Under the pieces are notes generated by a model. It made no database searches, was not told where the DNA came from, and saw nothing but the letters and a program-made list of their open reading frames with translations. A program made the position numbers and the translations under genes. Shown here one piece after another: positions 14,388 to 25,664 of a DNA stretch of 64,000 nucleotides. Position 1 is the stretch's first letter; each line of letters opens with the position of its first letter. The stretch spans positions 146,149,797 through 146,213,796 of the forward strand of contig CP136064.1 of NCBI GenBank assembly GCA_032622095.1, given 5' to 3'. Source of the stretch: Siphonodentalium dalli. Its lineage: Eukaryota; Mollusca; Scaphopoda; Gadilida; Siphonodentaliidae.

Positions 14388-14797
14388 TGGGATGGAATAT
14401 GGAATAGAACGACAATCTGCGGAACAGAATTTCAAATTGCGTGGAACGGCCGATATCTCGAGGAATACAGGGCGTAGGGCGCTCATGTTGGTGTCTAACG
14501 AAAGGCCCACATTCGCCCTATCCACACATATTAACCCCGCCACTGACCGGACACCAGAAGTTGCATTATTTGATCGAAAACTGACCTAACATGGGGTGAA
14601 ATTTGGGATAGCATGGCAATCTGCGGAACGGAATTTCAAATTGCGTGGAACGGCCGATATCTCGAGGAATACAGGGCGTAGGGCGCTCATTTTGGTGTCT
14701 AACGAAAGGCCGATATTCGCCCTATCCAAACATATTAACCCCGCCACTGAACGGACACCGGAAGTTGCATTATTCGGTCGAAAACTGACCTAACATA
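14388..14797. repeat. Two tandem copies of a 204-bp unit
   Basis: Two adjacent copies with a 204-bp offset, each containing AATCTGCGGAAC near the start and AAAACTGACCTAACAT at the end. Each copy has a 65-codon open frame, but the shared frame reflects the duplication and has no recognisable domain. Confidence 0.9.
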
Positions 14798-16668
14798 AAA
14801 TGCCACAAACACGAAAAACTGCGTTCGACATTAATGTTTAGAATTTAGATTTCTCGACGAATACGCTAGCAAACACCAAGTTTTAGGTATCAAATAACGC
14901 AGTGGAATACTGTGCACTCGTTTTTATCTACAATATGGCTGTTTTAGTGCGAAAACTGTAATAGCGAAACGCAAACAAGCGCCGATAAAACAGCTAAAAA
15001 TAGACTCGATGTTTACATTTACACGATCGATTTCAGCTGGTATATTCAATATAATGGGGCGTATAGTATATCAAAATGTAGGATTAGACACAGGGAATGT
15101 ATTTTTTTCCAAATGGGTCCACCACGCGGTGAAATTGTTGCAGAAATTCGCTCCAAAATATTCGCACTTCAGTTGTGACTAAAAGCCCAGATGCCGGAGC
15201 CCGGCGACTAAAAGCCAAGTTACAAAATAGATTAACTGGTTTGAACGCATGAATATGTCAATGGTCAGACTGTTGGAAATAATACCCAATTTTTTTTATA
15301 GACTTATATAAACACTTACGTGTGAAACTCGAATTTTAATTAAATCCATGATTGTGTAGTCTCTCGTATATCACGAACACTGCGCGCACACATTTTATTG
15401 GAATACATGCCATCTTTGCCTTGTGTTTTGTTTAGTTTAGTTTTTTTGGCGACCAAAGATGAGATGTGTTCGCACCACACTGTGCTAAGGCCAATGAAAT
15501 CACTGAATTTCAGATTATCAGCATAACCGCATTATTTCATTAGTATCTGAAGCAAATTAATGAACACCATAAACAATAGAAAATTAACACAGCTCTTCGT
15601 GCGGGATAATCTTTAAAGCCAGTGACACCTCAGTCATCCTGACAGACTGTACAAACATAATGATAATGGGGCATTATGCATCATGAATATTTTTGTTAAT
15701 TGGAATTGTCAAATCTAACATGCATGTTGTGGCTTCTAAGTAAACAAATTACCAGTTTTTTTAAATGGAGGCATGATGTTAAAGGACTCTTAGTTGCAAT
15801 TAAGACCCTCGCAATAAATGCTTCAACAAACGCTCTTTATTGACTACCCTATACATGTTCTATGTATAGTATAGGGCGACTGTATATACACAGACGGTAT
15901 AGATAACTTTTAAGAGTGTTAACAATATTTTATTAGAACGAAAAAACAGAACGTCACATTTACAATGTATACATAGAAAAATAACAAATAGTTCAAATGG
16001 CGATATGATAACAAGCAAAATTTGAAAACGCCAAGCTTGTCTTTTAGTCACCTGCCTTAAAAACTGCCAAGCTTGGCGCCAAGCTTGCATTTTAGCCACT
16101 CTCCCACTTCGAGTGCTAATTGCCTGGCATGGCTTTGGTGGGCGATTCCCACTTGTTTCTATGCTAATATAGTCGATGGTAGTTTTGCTACATATATCCG
16201 TGGAGTTATTCGTGGTACGATGGCGACATGGGGGGGGGAGGTCTGGACAGTCTGTCATGTGATGTAAATTTTGTATGCAGATACCATATAGAAAGTCTGG
16301 AAAGTAGGGGTTAATATCGCCACACTTCTGTGTGACCGCGGCCCCAAACACTGCCTATAAAGGTTTCATGAAATCCCGCACTGTTCTTGTCTCTAAAATC
16401 CCACATAAAAACAATGCGTGGGTCCGGGCTGATTCGGATCATAGCAGCTTGGCGAGGTTTTTATTCACGACACACTGTCAATATTTTTGGCTGGTATTCT
16501 GCGATTCAGGGCTGGATCAATACGATTCCATATGATAACAAAGAACAGTAATATTACTTTCGGGCTAACATTTACTCCATGATGTCCATCTATTGACACA
16601 GTCGAAATCTATTGGCACAGGGTAAACGCAAAATCACGTATTAAATATCCCACCTATCGGGGGGGGGG
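14798..16668. other. Non-coding stretch with an 18-bp palindrome
   Basis: No supported gene. The only clear structure is the perfect palindrome AAGCTTGGCGCCAAGCTT at 16069-16086, with another CCAAGCTTG at 16031. These echo the GCCAAGC arms of the array at 13.3-14.3 kb. A 163-codon minus frame over 15860-16351 runs through these repeats and is not protein-like. Confidence 0.5.
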
Positions 16669-16680
16669 GTAATTAAGTCA

Positions 16681-17654
16681 ATGACATATAACATCAGTAT
16701 ATCACCCCATCTGACCATGGGAGCCGCGACAATTGTCGAGGTTGACAGCCATAAACATCTGGGACTTACTTTCGATAACATGGGCTCATGGGGTATCCAC
16801 ATCAGATCTATGCTTGATAAAGCATGGGGTCGAGTGAATTTAGTACGTAAACATATATACATTACACATTTATCCGACCAATACTGGAATATGCCTCCCC
16901 TGTGTGGGATAACTGCCCTGATTATCTTAGTGACGATATTGAAAAGGTACAATACGAAATGGCCCGAATAGTAACAGGTGCAACCATCAGTACGAGTAAT
17001 GCGTGCCTTTTGTCAGAAACTGGCTGGGAACTCCTCTCTTCACGTCGTAGAAAACACAAGCTATGCCAATTTTTTAAAATGATACGCGGAACTGCTCCAT
17101 CAATTTAAAGAAATTATGTACGACCAGTTCAGGCAAATAATTCCAGATATAACTTCAGGTTTGAACATATAAGACTACCCTCGAATATTAATTATGACTA
17201 TTATATGGATTCTTTCTTACCATCTGCAATTACCGAATGGAACAAACTGTCAGAAACTACAAAGAGCAGCAGTACAATCGAAGACTTCAAAAAGGAACTG
17301 AACAGTGAAAATATACGCCCACCTGCCTATTTTTATCATAGTAAATGTCGCAAATCTCATATCCTCCATACCCGGTTAAGATTGAACTGCAGCCACCTGA
17401 GTGGTGACCTGACAGATAACCATGTAAAAATTTCCCCCTTCTGTTTATGTGGGGAATTTGAGACAATTTACCACTATCTCTTTGAATGTACATTTTATCA
17501 AGAGCACAGAAGAGAACTATATGACTCCCTACCAAATGTTGCCTTATCTGAGAATACACTAATGCGGGGGTCAAGGGAGCTTAGTCTTCGCGAAAACAAA
17601 CAAATATTTAATGCAGTACAGACATATATTATGAGAACAAAAAGATTTCCATGA
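16681..17654 (+). pseudogene. LINE reverse transcriptase C-terminus, broken
   Basis: The first segment (16681 to about 16850) carries the thumb-type motif H-K-H-L-G-L followed by W-G-I-H-I. A frameshift near 16850 leads to a second segment with R-P-I-L-E-Y-A-S-P-V-W-D-N, the standard motif after the RT core in CR1-like LINEs. That frame continues to 17654, interrupted by a TAA at 17106-17108. The last part contains a cysteine/histidine cluster (C-L-C-G-E-F-E-T-I-Y-H-Y-L-F-E-C) typical of this C-terminus. The catalytic core is absent, so the copy cannot encode active enzyme. Its nearest relatives in the window are the copies at 53.8-56.1 kb and 61.7-62.1 kb. Confidence 0.85.
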
Positions 17655-17974
17655 TCTGTATGGGTAACAAATTGCTTTGGATTCCGACCGCGTTATGCGA
17701 CAGCACGATGTTCCCCATTATATATGTAGTACTAAATGTCTTCCGATCACGATTATTTTGTAAGTTACTTACTTGTCACTATCCTGCATATACGTGAAAT
17801 GATTCCACATGAAGCATGCAGCGATATTCACAGTGAACCCCATTTAAATATGAATTGGCCATTGCGATTGACCCCCTCCCATGGAGCCTGACGCGTGCAT
17901 GTTACTACGAGCATCATTTTTATCACGCAACAACTCAATTATTGAAAACTCTGTCCCCCTACTTTCTCACCCAC

Positions 17975-18030
17975 CTCTCTCTCTCTTTCGATATCTCTCT
18001 CTATATATATCTTTCTCTCTCTCTGTCTCC
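17975..18030. repeat. CT-rich microsatellite
   Basis: Runs of CTCTCTCT interspersed with TATATA lie inside the 3' region of LINE copy I; a second CT tract is at 18173-18195. Confidence 0.8.
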
Positions 18031-18355
18031 TGCTACCCCTAACACTATCTTCCCGCTGTTTCCATCCCCAACACAAACTTAGTTACTTCTCATTTAAAAA
18101 ACATTATTTCTAAATATGTTTACACTAACCTCCAAATTGTGTCTACGTTATTTGGAGGGACGGATACGATAGGTCTCTCTCTCTCTCTATCTCTCCCTAT
18201 ACACCATGCTATCCCTAACTCTATATGCTCTATATCCATAACTCAAATTTAATTATATATCTCGGACTACTTCTCCAAAACCATCATTACTTCCCGTCTG
18301 ACTGAAACCCATCCCTCACTTATTGGGGAAGGGGCATGACGTCAAAGAGGAGAGG

Positions 18356-18392
18356 ACTTCATATAAGCCCTCGGGCTTGTTGTCTGATCCTC
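18356..18392 (+). other. LINE 3'-end hairpin, copy I
   Basis: ATAAGCC, a short loop and GGCTTGTTGTCTGATCC. The stem pairs 18365-18370 with 18373-18378. The same arrangement occurs near the 3' ends of LINE copies III and IV. In LINEs of the stringent type a 3' stem-loop is recognised by the element's own reverse transcriptase; that role is inferred here. Confidence 0.65.
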
Positions 18393-18695
18393 ATTTCCAA
18401 AATTAAAAAGAGTGTGCATGGGGTTTTCATGGTTACTCATGATAGTTAAAGTGCTAGTTAAGATAACAATCAAGAGAAACTCTCATACAGTGGACATTCA
18501 AGGACTATTTGTAGGATGCTCTAATGCATCTCATATCTTGACTGTGACATTTGACCATTTTAATAAACATTGTTAGCACAAGTAGCAATATTAGCTGTGG
18601 AAATGTAAAAATGTACATTTGTGCCATGTGAAAATCAAGTTAGAAACGTGCGATATGATGCTAACTATCGGAGGCCCTTTTCACATTTATTATTT

Positions 18696-18838
18696 ATTTA
18701 CGCTTAAGCGCAAATATTTGCGCTTAAGCGCAAATAACCTCTATCATTTGCGCTTAAGGGCAAATCATTTACGCTTTTAAAAGCGCAAATCATTTGCGCT
18801 TAAGCGCAAATAGATCATATTTGCGCTTAAGCGCAAAT
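18696..18838. repeat. Cluster of a 20-bp palindrome
   Basis: Perfect copies of ATTTGCGCTTAAGCGCAAAT lie at 18716-18735, 18792-18811 and 18819-18838, with imperfect copies around 18696, 18750 and 18770. Each is its own reverse complement. No gene overlaps. Confidence 0.93.
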
Positions 18839-18904
18839 AAAAATTAATATTCATTGATTCCCCACTGAATTAATTTTAAATGGCACAGGCCTAAACACAT
18901 CACT

Positions 18905-19300
18905 CAAGTCAGATATAGGCCCACCATATGAGGGAAGCAATCCCACAGTAACCACTAGATCCCTTTTATGACATGGAAATGGTATAGATATGTGCAGGAT
19001 ATGTCTCATTTATAAAATATACTTGATCTCTGTGATGGAGACACAAATTCTTGGGGACAGGGATGCTGATAATATGAAAATAGGGTTTTCCCCCCTATTT
19101 CAAGTCAATAAGTACACCACATGAAGGAAGCAAGCCATGGTAACACCTAATTCCCTTTTTATGGCCATGGAATGGTATATATCTGTGCAGGACATAACCC
19201 TTTAATAAAATATACTAGAGCTCTGGGAGTGAGACACCAATTCCCGGGACACCAGGGACTGAGATGCTGATATGCATATGGAAATATGTTTTTTCTTCAA
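18905..19300. repeat. Diverged tandem duplication of about 193 bp
   Basis: The segments starting near 18910 and 19102 share GGAAGCAA, CCCTTTTATG, GGTATA and GTGCAGGA in the same order with indels. The duplication lies between the two palindrome clusters. Confidence 0.75.
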
Positions 19301-19399
19301 CTTCGAGTCTGTATGGGGCTATTACTATGGGCCCATCATAATTAACTATGAGGTGGACTCAATCATTCACAATCAAAGGGAAGTAAGGGAGTGTTAGGT

Positions 19400-19455
19400 A
19401 TTTGCGCTTAAGCGCAAATAAATTGATAGACACATATTTGCGCTTAAGCGCAAAT
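19400..19455. repeat. Second cluster of the 20-bp palindrome
   Basis: Perfect copies of ATTTGCGCTTAAGCGCAAAT at 19400-19419 and 19436-19455, followed by a half copy. Together with the cluster at 18.7-18.8 kb this brackets the 193-bp duplication. Confidence 0.92.
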
Positions 19456-19459
19456 GATT

Positions 19460-20073
19460 TGCGTTGAGCATCACAGATGAATACAGAGTTTCATTTTTTA
19501 CGGTCTAATCATGTGATCCATCAATGAAATATTCTAAATAAAACTTTCTAGTTTATTGAGTCATATTGCCGTTTGCTATGTATCTTCCATTTATCGTTGG
19601 CTGACGGGTAGTTGACAATATTTTCATTTATTGAACATTTACAGCGTTTTCTTATTTCCAAAATTCATTACGTTTTCTCATTTTTGTACGATTTCAAAAC
19701 TATAGCCGGAATGCGGAACGAACCAGGTGTTATTTTCCGGCTATAAAATCGGATAAAAATGTGGAATGTTGAGTTCTTTATCATATCGATAGGTCAGTAG
19801 CGCCAATTGATACCAATGACGTGTTTCTTTTATTCTGTTTTAATTGACATTATTTACTGTTCTCTGCATTGTATAGTTATGTGGACAAGATTGACATAAT
19901 TCAGATTTTGGTATAATTGATAAATTGACAAAGTTCCCCTAGACATTCATACGAGTACAATATATAAATCACGCGCACGTGATCGTCAGGATTATATCAC
20001 AAATGAGGGACGCCACATTGACTTCACCACAAGCCTTTAAAAGTGGAAAAATATGATATCGATTATGCTTTAG
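19460..20073. other. No feature seen
   Basis: AT-rich sequence without a supported gene or clear repeat. Confidence 0.4.
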
Positions 20074-20190
20074 TGTAAACATATTTTATTCCAATCATAA
20101 TAACATATATACATTTGACAAAGTGTTGACAATAAAAACAGAATAGAATAAATGATTGTTGGATTGGAAAAAGGATTAAACAACAAGCCC
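20074..20190 (-). mobile_element. LINE 3'-end fragment (copy VI)
   Basis: Read on the minus strand it has GGGCTTGTTGTTTAATCC, then a T-rich stretch, then AATAAAATATGTTTACAC. The first motif matches the right arm and flank of the hairpin in LINE copies I, III and IV, and the terminal motif matches copy III. No coding part remains. On its upstream side it joins the minisatellite at 20.3-20.9 kb. Confidence 0.6.
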
Positions 20191-20309
20191 ATATAAAAAT
20201 GTACCTGTTTTTTTTGGGCCGAAACCCAGGTTTAAATCTATCTACCAAGACATCCACCAACCATCAAGACCTCCTGAAACCTGGGTTTTACCATGATTTA
20301 CCCACCTGA

Positions 20310-20935
20310 AACTGGATAAAAACCCTGGTATGGATACACCTGGGTGTAATTGCCCAGGTGACCACACCTAGGTGTACCCTACCTGTGTGTTTCCCACCCA
20401 GGTGTACCCTGGTGTTTCCTACCTGGGTGTTTCCCACCCAGGTGTACCTTGGTGTTATTCACCCAGGTGTACCCTGGTGTTTCCTATCTGGGTGTTTCCC
20501 AACCAGGTGTACCTAGGTGTTATTCACCCAGGTGTACCCTGATGTTTCATACCTGGGTGTTTCCCACCCAGGTGTACCTTGCTGTTATTCACCCAGGTGT
20601 ACCCTGATGTTTCCTACCTGGGTGTTCCCCACCCAGGTGTACCTTGATGTTTCCAACCAAGGTGTGCCTTGGTGTTTTCTTACGCCGGTGTACCTTGGTG
20701 TTTTCTTACCCAGGTGGATTTCCCATTGAGATGCACCTGGGTTAGAAAACCCCAAGGTACACACAGGTAAGGAAACAGGAAAACACCAAGGTACACCTGG
20801 GTAAGAAAACACCAATGTACACCTGGATAAGAAAACACCAAGGTACAACTGGGTGAGAAACACCAAGGTACACATGGGTAGGAAACACCAAGGAACACCT
20901 GGGTGAATAACACCAAGGTATACCTGGGTGGGGAT
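20310..20935. repeat. CACCCAGGTGTACC minisatellite with internal inversion
   Basis: From about 20310 to 20720 a unit of roughly 22-44 bp reads CACCCAGGTGTACCTTGGTG. From about 20735 to 20935 the reverse complement, CACCAAGGTACACCTGGGT, is repeated instead. The transcript could form a very long imperfect hairpin centred near 20728. Open frames of up to 125 codons here only translate the repeat. Confidence 0.92.
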
Positions 20936-20949
20936 ACCAAAGTGAAATG

Positions 20950-22170
20950 AAGAGGATGGCAATGAAGTAGATTTGGATGGGATACAGGGGTATTGTTATC
21001 AATGGAGTTGTTTTAGTATAATAGAACATTAAGGAAACTGATTGTGCAGCAATACAAGTTTATTCAAGGACAACAAACTAACTAAAGATAAAATACATGT
21101 ATAGAAACACATGTAATACATAAATATATAAACTCATTAAACTGCATGGGTTAAAACTTACTGACAACAAGAGTTGGGTTAAAATTTTGATTAAAAAACA
21201 CTTGCAAATTCCCTCTGCATACATGTATATGGTATGTTAGGCAAGTTACATGTACATGTAGTTGCAATGTATACCGGTACATGGCATACCGGTGGACACA
21301 AAATCATTATTTTAGTTCCAATGTCATTTACCAGTATACATGTACATGTTGTACCTTGCAACTACATCTACAGTGAGGTAGTTTTGTCTCATTTAAACTT
21401 TCTAAATGGGTTTCTCCCTTTGAATGACATAAACTAATGTGAGTATACACATGAGCTGTGATGTGAAATACACACCAAAAAATTATTTCTTAGTCTAAGG
21501 ACATGTTTCCTGTCATTATCTCACTGCTTACAAATATATATTTGTAATAGTGTGCTGTAATGCTCCAGAAATAGTCATATTTTGTCCTGGTTCATAAGAA
21601 CACATTATTTCTTAGTGTTAGAAGGACATGTTGCCTGTTATTATTTGACTCATAAACCCCCAAATGTACATGTAAATAGAACATTTGGGAAAGAGACACA
21701 TAGATTTCAGATGGTAGAGATTAAACAATCACATTAATTGCACCAACTCGAAACAGTTAACATACCCTGCAGAATACAGACTATGATCAAGGAGGGTGTC
21801 ACACACACCCCACCCCGCTTTGGTATGCGATAGTCAGGCCATTTTCAGGTGGTATGCTATAAACATACCCAATGTTATCTGGTACCAGGATTTCACACGG
21901 TAATATAACCGGCATTCATGATTCAGAAAAAAGGCTAGTATGCAGATATAATACCGGTAGCAGAAAATTATACAAATTTTGAGTATTTTCCAGCCTAAAC
22001 AGACCCAAGTGATATATTTTTATCTAATTCAGTCTAATACCTCTTGATATGTTGATGTTTTGGATACTATTTTAGCAAATGTGAGAAAACTGTGAACTGG
22101 TATTCAGTATTCATGGGTTGTAGGGGGGGGGGGTAACACCCTCATAAAGGCCACTCACAATTGAATACAC
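20950..22170. other. Non-coding stretch rich in ACATGTAC motifs
   Basis: No supported gene. Several TACATGTACATGTA-type self-complementary motifs occur near 21220-21370, and ACCGGT-containing short inverted repeats near 21275-21295. A poly-G run is at 22123. Confidence 0.45.
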
Positions 22171-22179
22171 CAGTATGGA

Positions 22180-22735
22180 AGGTGTAACCACCCTAAGTCT
22201 AAGTCGAAAAAGGGCCACAACTCTCGCAAATATGGGCGGAGCAAACCCATATTCGAACTTGACATGTTAATAGGGCTGATAAACTCACATACCAAATTTG
22301 GTTCAGATATGATCACACAAACTGAAGTTATCATCCGGAAAACAGAAAAAGACAAGATTCTAAGTTGAAAAAGGGCCATAACTCTCGCAAAAATGTGCGG
22401 AGCACACCCATATTCGAACTTGATCTGTATTTTGGTCTGATAAACTTACATATAACATTTGTTTCAGATATGATCACACAAACTGAAGTTATCATCCGGA
22501 AACCAGAAAATTACAAAATTCTAAGTAAAAAAAGGGCCATAACTCTCGCAAAAATGGGCAGAGCAAACCCATATTCGAACTTGATCTTTATTTTGGTCTG
22601 ATAAACTCACATACCAAATTTGCTTTTGATCTAATAACCGAAACTAAAGTTATCATCTGGAAACCAGTTCCAGACAGACGGACGGACGGACACCGGCTAT
22701 TTTAATAGTCCCCGAAATTTTCGGGGGACAATTAC
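22180..22735. repeat. 161-bp tandem repeat (GGGCCATAACTCTCGC family)
   Basis: GGCC(A/C)NAACTCTCGC begins at 22213, 22374 and 22535, exactly 161 bp apart. Each unit continues with CATATTCGAACTTGA and a segment ending near TTATCATCCGGAAA. The array ends with GACGGACGGACACCGG and a short inverted repeat, TCCCCGAAA / TTTCGGGGGA, near 22709-22728. I recall similar sequences being widely dispersed in molluscan genomes. Confidence 0.88.
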
Positions 22736-23103
22736 ATTATAATATCATTTGGGCTGGAAAATAGTAAAACAAAATTAATTTTGTGCTAGAAAAGCTGCGA
22801 ACCAGACTTTTTGTTGAATCCTGAATACCGGTTAAACTGCGCAAATGAATCCCGCCTACCAAATTAGTAGAGGGGTATGAATCATGCGTGCCACCTGAAA
22901 ATTGTGCATCAATGTTTCAATTTACTTCATTTACAAGTACATGTACCTGTACAGTGTACAAGTACATGTAGCTGATTCACCTAACTTTTTTTTTTATTTT
23001 CAAATATGTGAGATCCAAGCGGAAATCATGAGTACTGTGCATTAGTCCGAGAGTCTGATAACCTGGGTGTTTGGTTATTATAGAGTGTACATTGTCTCAA
23101 AAT

Positions 23104-24360
23104 TTGTAATCTTCATGCCCAGTTTATAGCGAGACAGTCAGGTTAGGTATAACTATAGCCACCCATTTACACACAAAATATCTCCCCCAAAGCATCAGTA
23201 CATGTATGCGTAAACTATAAATTGCATAAATTTTGCATACATTTGTGTATATTTTCATGGGTAATACATGTTATGTCTCGGGTAATTTATTTTGTATGAG
23301 GGTAATACTATTACCATACATGTATATAACTGACTAAATTAATGTGTTGTAAAACACAATCGATTCTTTCAAACCTAGGTACCATCAATTGAACCTTGGA
23401 CCATTTGAACCCTCAAACTATTGAACTTCCTGACAATCGAACCCATCGAACTACATGTACTAGTAATGAACACTCTGACGAATGCACTGTACATGATTGA
23501 GTTAATGGTTATGTGACCTCAGGAATTGGTCCAAGTAATTTTTCTGCTTTACTAGTAAATGTCATTTAAATTGTTCCAATTGTATCGACACAGATTTTTT
23601 GTTTTCATCCAAATTGCAACGAAGAACTATACACATGTACCGCCCAAGAGGCCCCCATTTGCAATGAGGCCACAATAATAATAGTCTCCCAAGTTGTAAT
23701 CTTCATGCCCAGTTTATAGTGACAGTTACATGTAGGTAACATTGTAGACACCCAATAACACACAAAATATCTTCCCCGAAGCATCTATCAGTACATCTAC
23801 ATACACAGGTCCCTGGGGAAAATACTAATATAGACTATACGGTGAGTATACCAGTCACTGGTATAGTCCATATTGGTATTATTGTATTTTTCTCCAGGGG
23901 CTTGTGAGTAGATGTATTCATAAAATATCAATTGGATAAAACATTCATTGTGTACATGTATATCGACAATACATGTTATGTCTCAAGTAAATAACTTTGT
24001 ACGACAGTAATTGATACTCTCAACCCGGGTACCATTGAACCTTTGGACTATTGGACCCTCAAACTATTGAACTTCTTGACAATCGAACCCATCGGACTAC
24101 CAGTAATGACCACTCGGTCTAACACACTGTCATCGAATCATCATAAATATGATTGAGGTACATGTAATAATGTACATAATTGCGGTAATGGTTCTGTGAC
24201 CCTATGAATTGCTCCAAGCTATATTTCTGCTTTAAATTTCAATCAAATTGTCCCCATTGTATGGACTTATCGAGTTTTGGTTTTCATCCAAAAAGCCAAA
24301 TTGCACTGAGAAACTATACACATGTAAATGTATTAAGAGACTCCATTTGCAATGAGTTAG
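23104..24360. repeat. Direct duplication with 590-bp offset
   Basis: TTGTAATCTTCATGCCCAG begins at 23104 and again at 23694. Both copies then share, in order, ACACACAAAATATCT, the ACATGTTATGTCTC region, TTGAACC/CAAACTATTGAACTT and a CTATACACATGTA segment. The copies have diverged by indels. Copy 2 contains an extra palindromic segment. A 65-codon frame at 24204-24401 lies in copy 2 and is not conserved. Confidence 0.85.
23806..23918. repeat. Small imperfect palindrome inside duplication copy 2
   Basis: CCCTGGGGAAAATAC near 23813 is mirrored by GTATTTTTCTCCAGGG near 23885, with ACTATAC / GTATAGT nearer the centre. Copy 1 of the duplication lacks it, so it looks like an insertion or a local inversion after duplication. 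Confidence 0.65.
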
Positions 24361-24918
24361 GCAGTGATGCAGTGTGCAACTGCACCAATTCTATAAACTA
24401 AACCCACAAAGTGACATATCATGGTCTATTCCCAAATAGAACATATGGTACATGTACATGGTAAGTACTGTAAAGAATGATCTGGCTGAAAGGCTGTCAT
24501 GAGAAAAATTAATGCGGTGTACCGTGGTTGGTTACAACAAAAATATTACTGCGGTAAGATTTAATACCAGCAGATACTGCATTAGTGTTGAAATGGCTTG
24601 TGTTTTTCATAGTTGACTAATCGACAGTAAAAAATCAAGTCGAAGTAGACTAATCGACAACACACATTTCCATGGAAAACTTCCAATTTACTATGTGGTT
24701 ATTGAGTTAAAATCACTGAGAGATAACTGCAGTTCCCATTTTTTGTGGGACTGTAATGATTCATAGCGAATTCATGCATTGTATTGGGATACACTATCAA
24801 TGATACGCATATCATGATATTATGTGTATTGCGATACAGGAAATCAAATAATTTTTAAAGATGGGAATGTGCAAATTTAGAGCAAAACCTGCAATTTTCA
24901 AAGTTTAAATCTCTATTA

Positions 24919-25294
24919 GGCGACACCAATTTTTAAGTCTGGTTTACGAACATGTGGGCTGATGTGGGGAGTAAAAAAGGAGATGCAGGAGTGAAAAAAA
25001 ATAAAAATAAAAAAAATTGTCCCCCCAATTTATATCATGTAAATATTGAAATTTTACAAAAATTGTGATTTTTTTTTTTTCGAATGAAATTCTGAACCAA
25101 ACAAGACATTTCTTGTCATGAAATACATGAAAATATGGATCTGTAAATGATCATAAGCAAACCGGATGCGACAGCACATGAAAATCAGTATGCGTGTAAA
25201 TTCCTTTGGGACAAAAAAGTTAAATTTGTTTTCATGAAATGGAAAAAAAGTTGTAGGAGGTGTTCGTAAACCGGACTTAAAAATTGGTGTCGCC
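24919..25294 (+). mobile_element. 376-bp MITE, PIF/Harbinger-like, copy 1
   Basis: The terminal inverted repeats are about 33 bp and begin GGCGACACCAATTTTTAAGT; the right end is its near-perfect complement. The flanks are TTA on both sides (24916-24918 and 25295-25297), a 3-bp TWA duplication as expected for PIF/Harbinger. There is no coding capacity. A second copy in the opposite orientation lies at 45438-45811. Confidence 0.88.
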
Positions 25295-25664
25295 TTATGT
25301 GTATTTAACTCATATAGTTAACTATTAAAGGTGCTCAATTAGATTCGATGGTCCCCTTATAATCAGATTCCAACAACATTTTTTTTAGAATGCTGCTTCA
25401 GTTATCAGAATCGATTAATTGCCCAAAAATAATGCTAACCACTGTCAACTGCATGTATAGTATAAAATTGCCCGATACGTTATATTTATCAACATGCTGT
25501 TCGACGAAGTTTCAGTTTGGCCTTATTATCAACATAAAGCCTCTTGATTTTAGAGTTATCCATCTTCATCTGCAATTTGGTCTGAGACCGTCGGCTCGTC
25601 AAATTTTCTGGGCCAACGGAAAGCAAACCGGAAGCGGGAAAATCAAACTCGCAATCATTACATT
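25295..25664. other. 5' flank or 5' UTR of LINE copy II
   Basis: The sequence carries TTAAAGGTGCTCAAT at about 25326 and TTGATTTTAGAGTTATCC near 25545. Both motifs recur in the elements at 58.8-59.1 kb and 63.7-64.0 kb. Whether this belongs to the LINE 5' UTR or to an older repeat into which the LINE was placed cannot be decided here. Confidence 0.5.

Larger units (their letters stand above)
16669..18412 (+). mobile_element. LINE copy I, 5'-truncated, decayed (CR1/L2-like)
   Basis: Only the end of the reverse transcriptase region, the C-terminal domain and a 3' region remain. The 5' edge abuts a run of G at 16660-16669. The 3' region contains CT-rich microsatellites and ends with a hairpin motif at 18356-18392 that is shared with the copies at 53.8-56.6 kb and 61.2-62.1 kb. 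The exact 3' end is uncertain because the terminal TGTTTA motif of the other copies is not seen here. No target-site duplication was found. Confidence 0.75.

Noticed and set aside
15860-16351. 163-codon minus-strand frame
   Set aside because: No domain; the R-Q-A-W segments come from AAGCTTG repeats, and the hydrophobic end reflects AT-rich sequence.
18696-18838. CRISPR-like array of short palindromic repeats
   Set aside because: Spacing is irregular, spacers are not of constant length, and the setting is eukaryotic.
20517-21029. Frames of 70-125 codons with recurring V-Y-L-G-V segments
   Set aside because: They translate the minisatellite; the same pattern appears in several frames and follows the repeat period.
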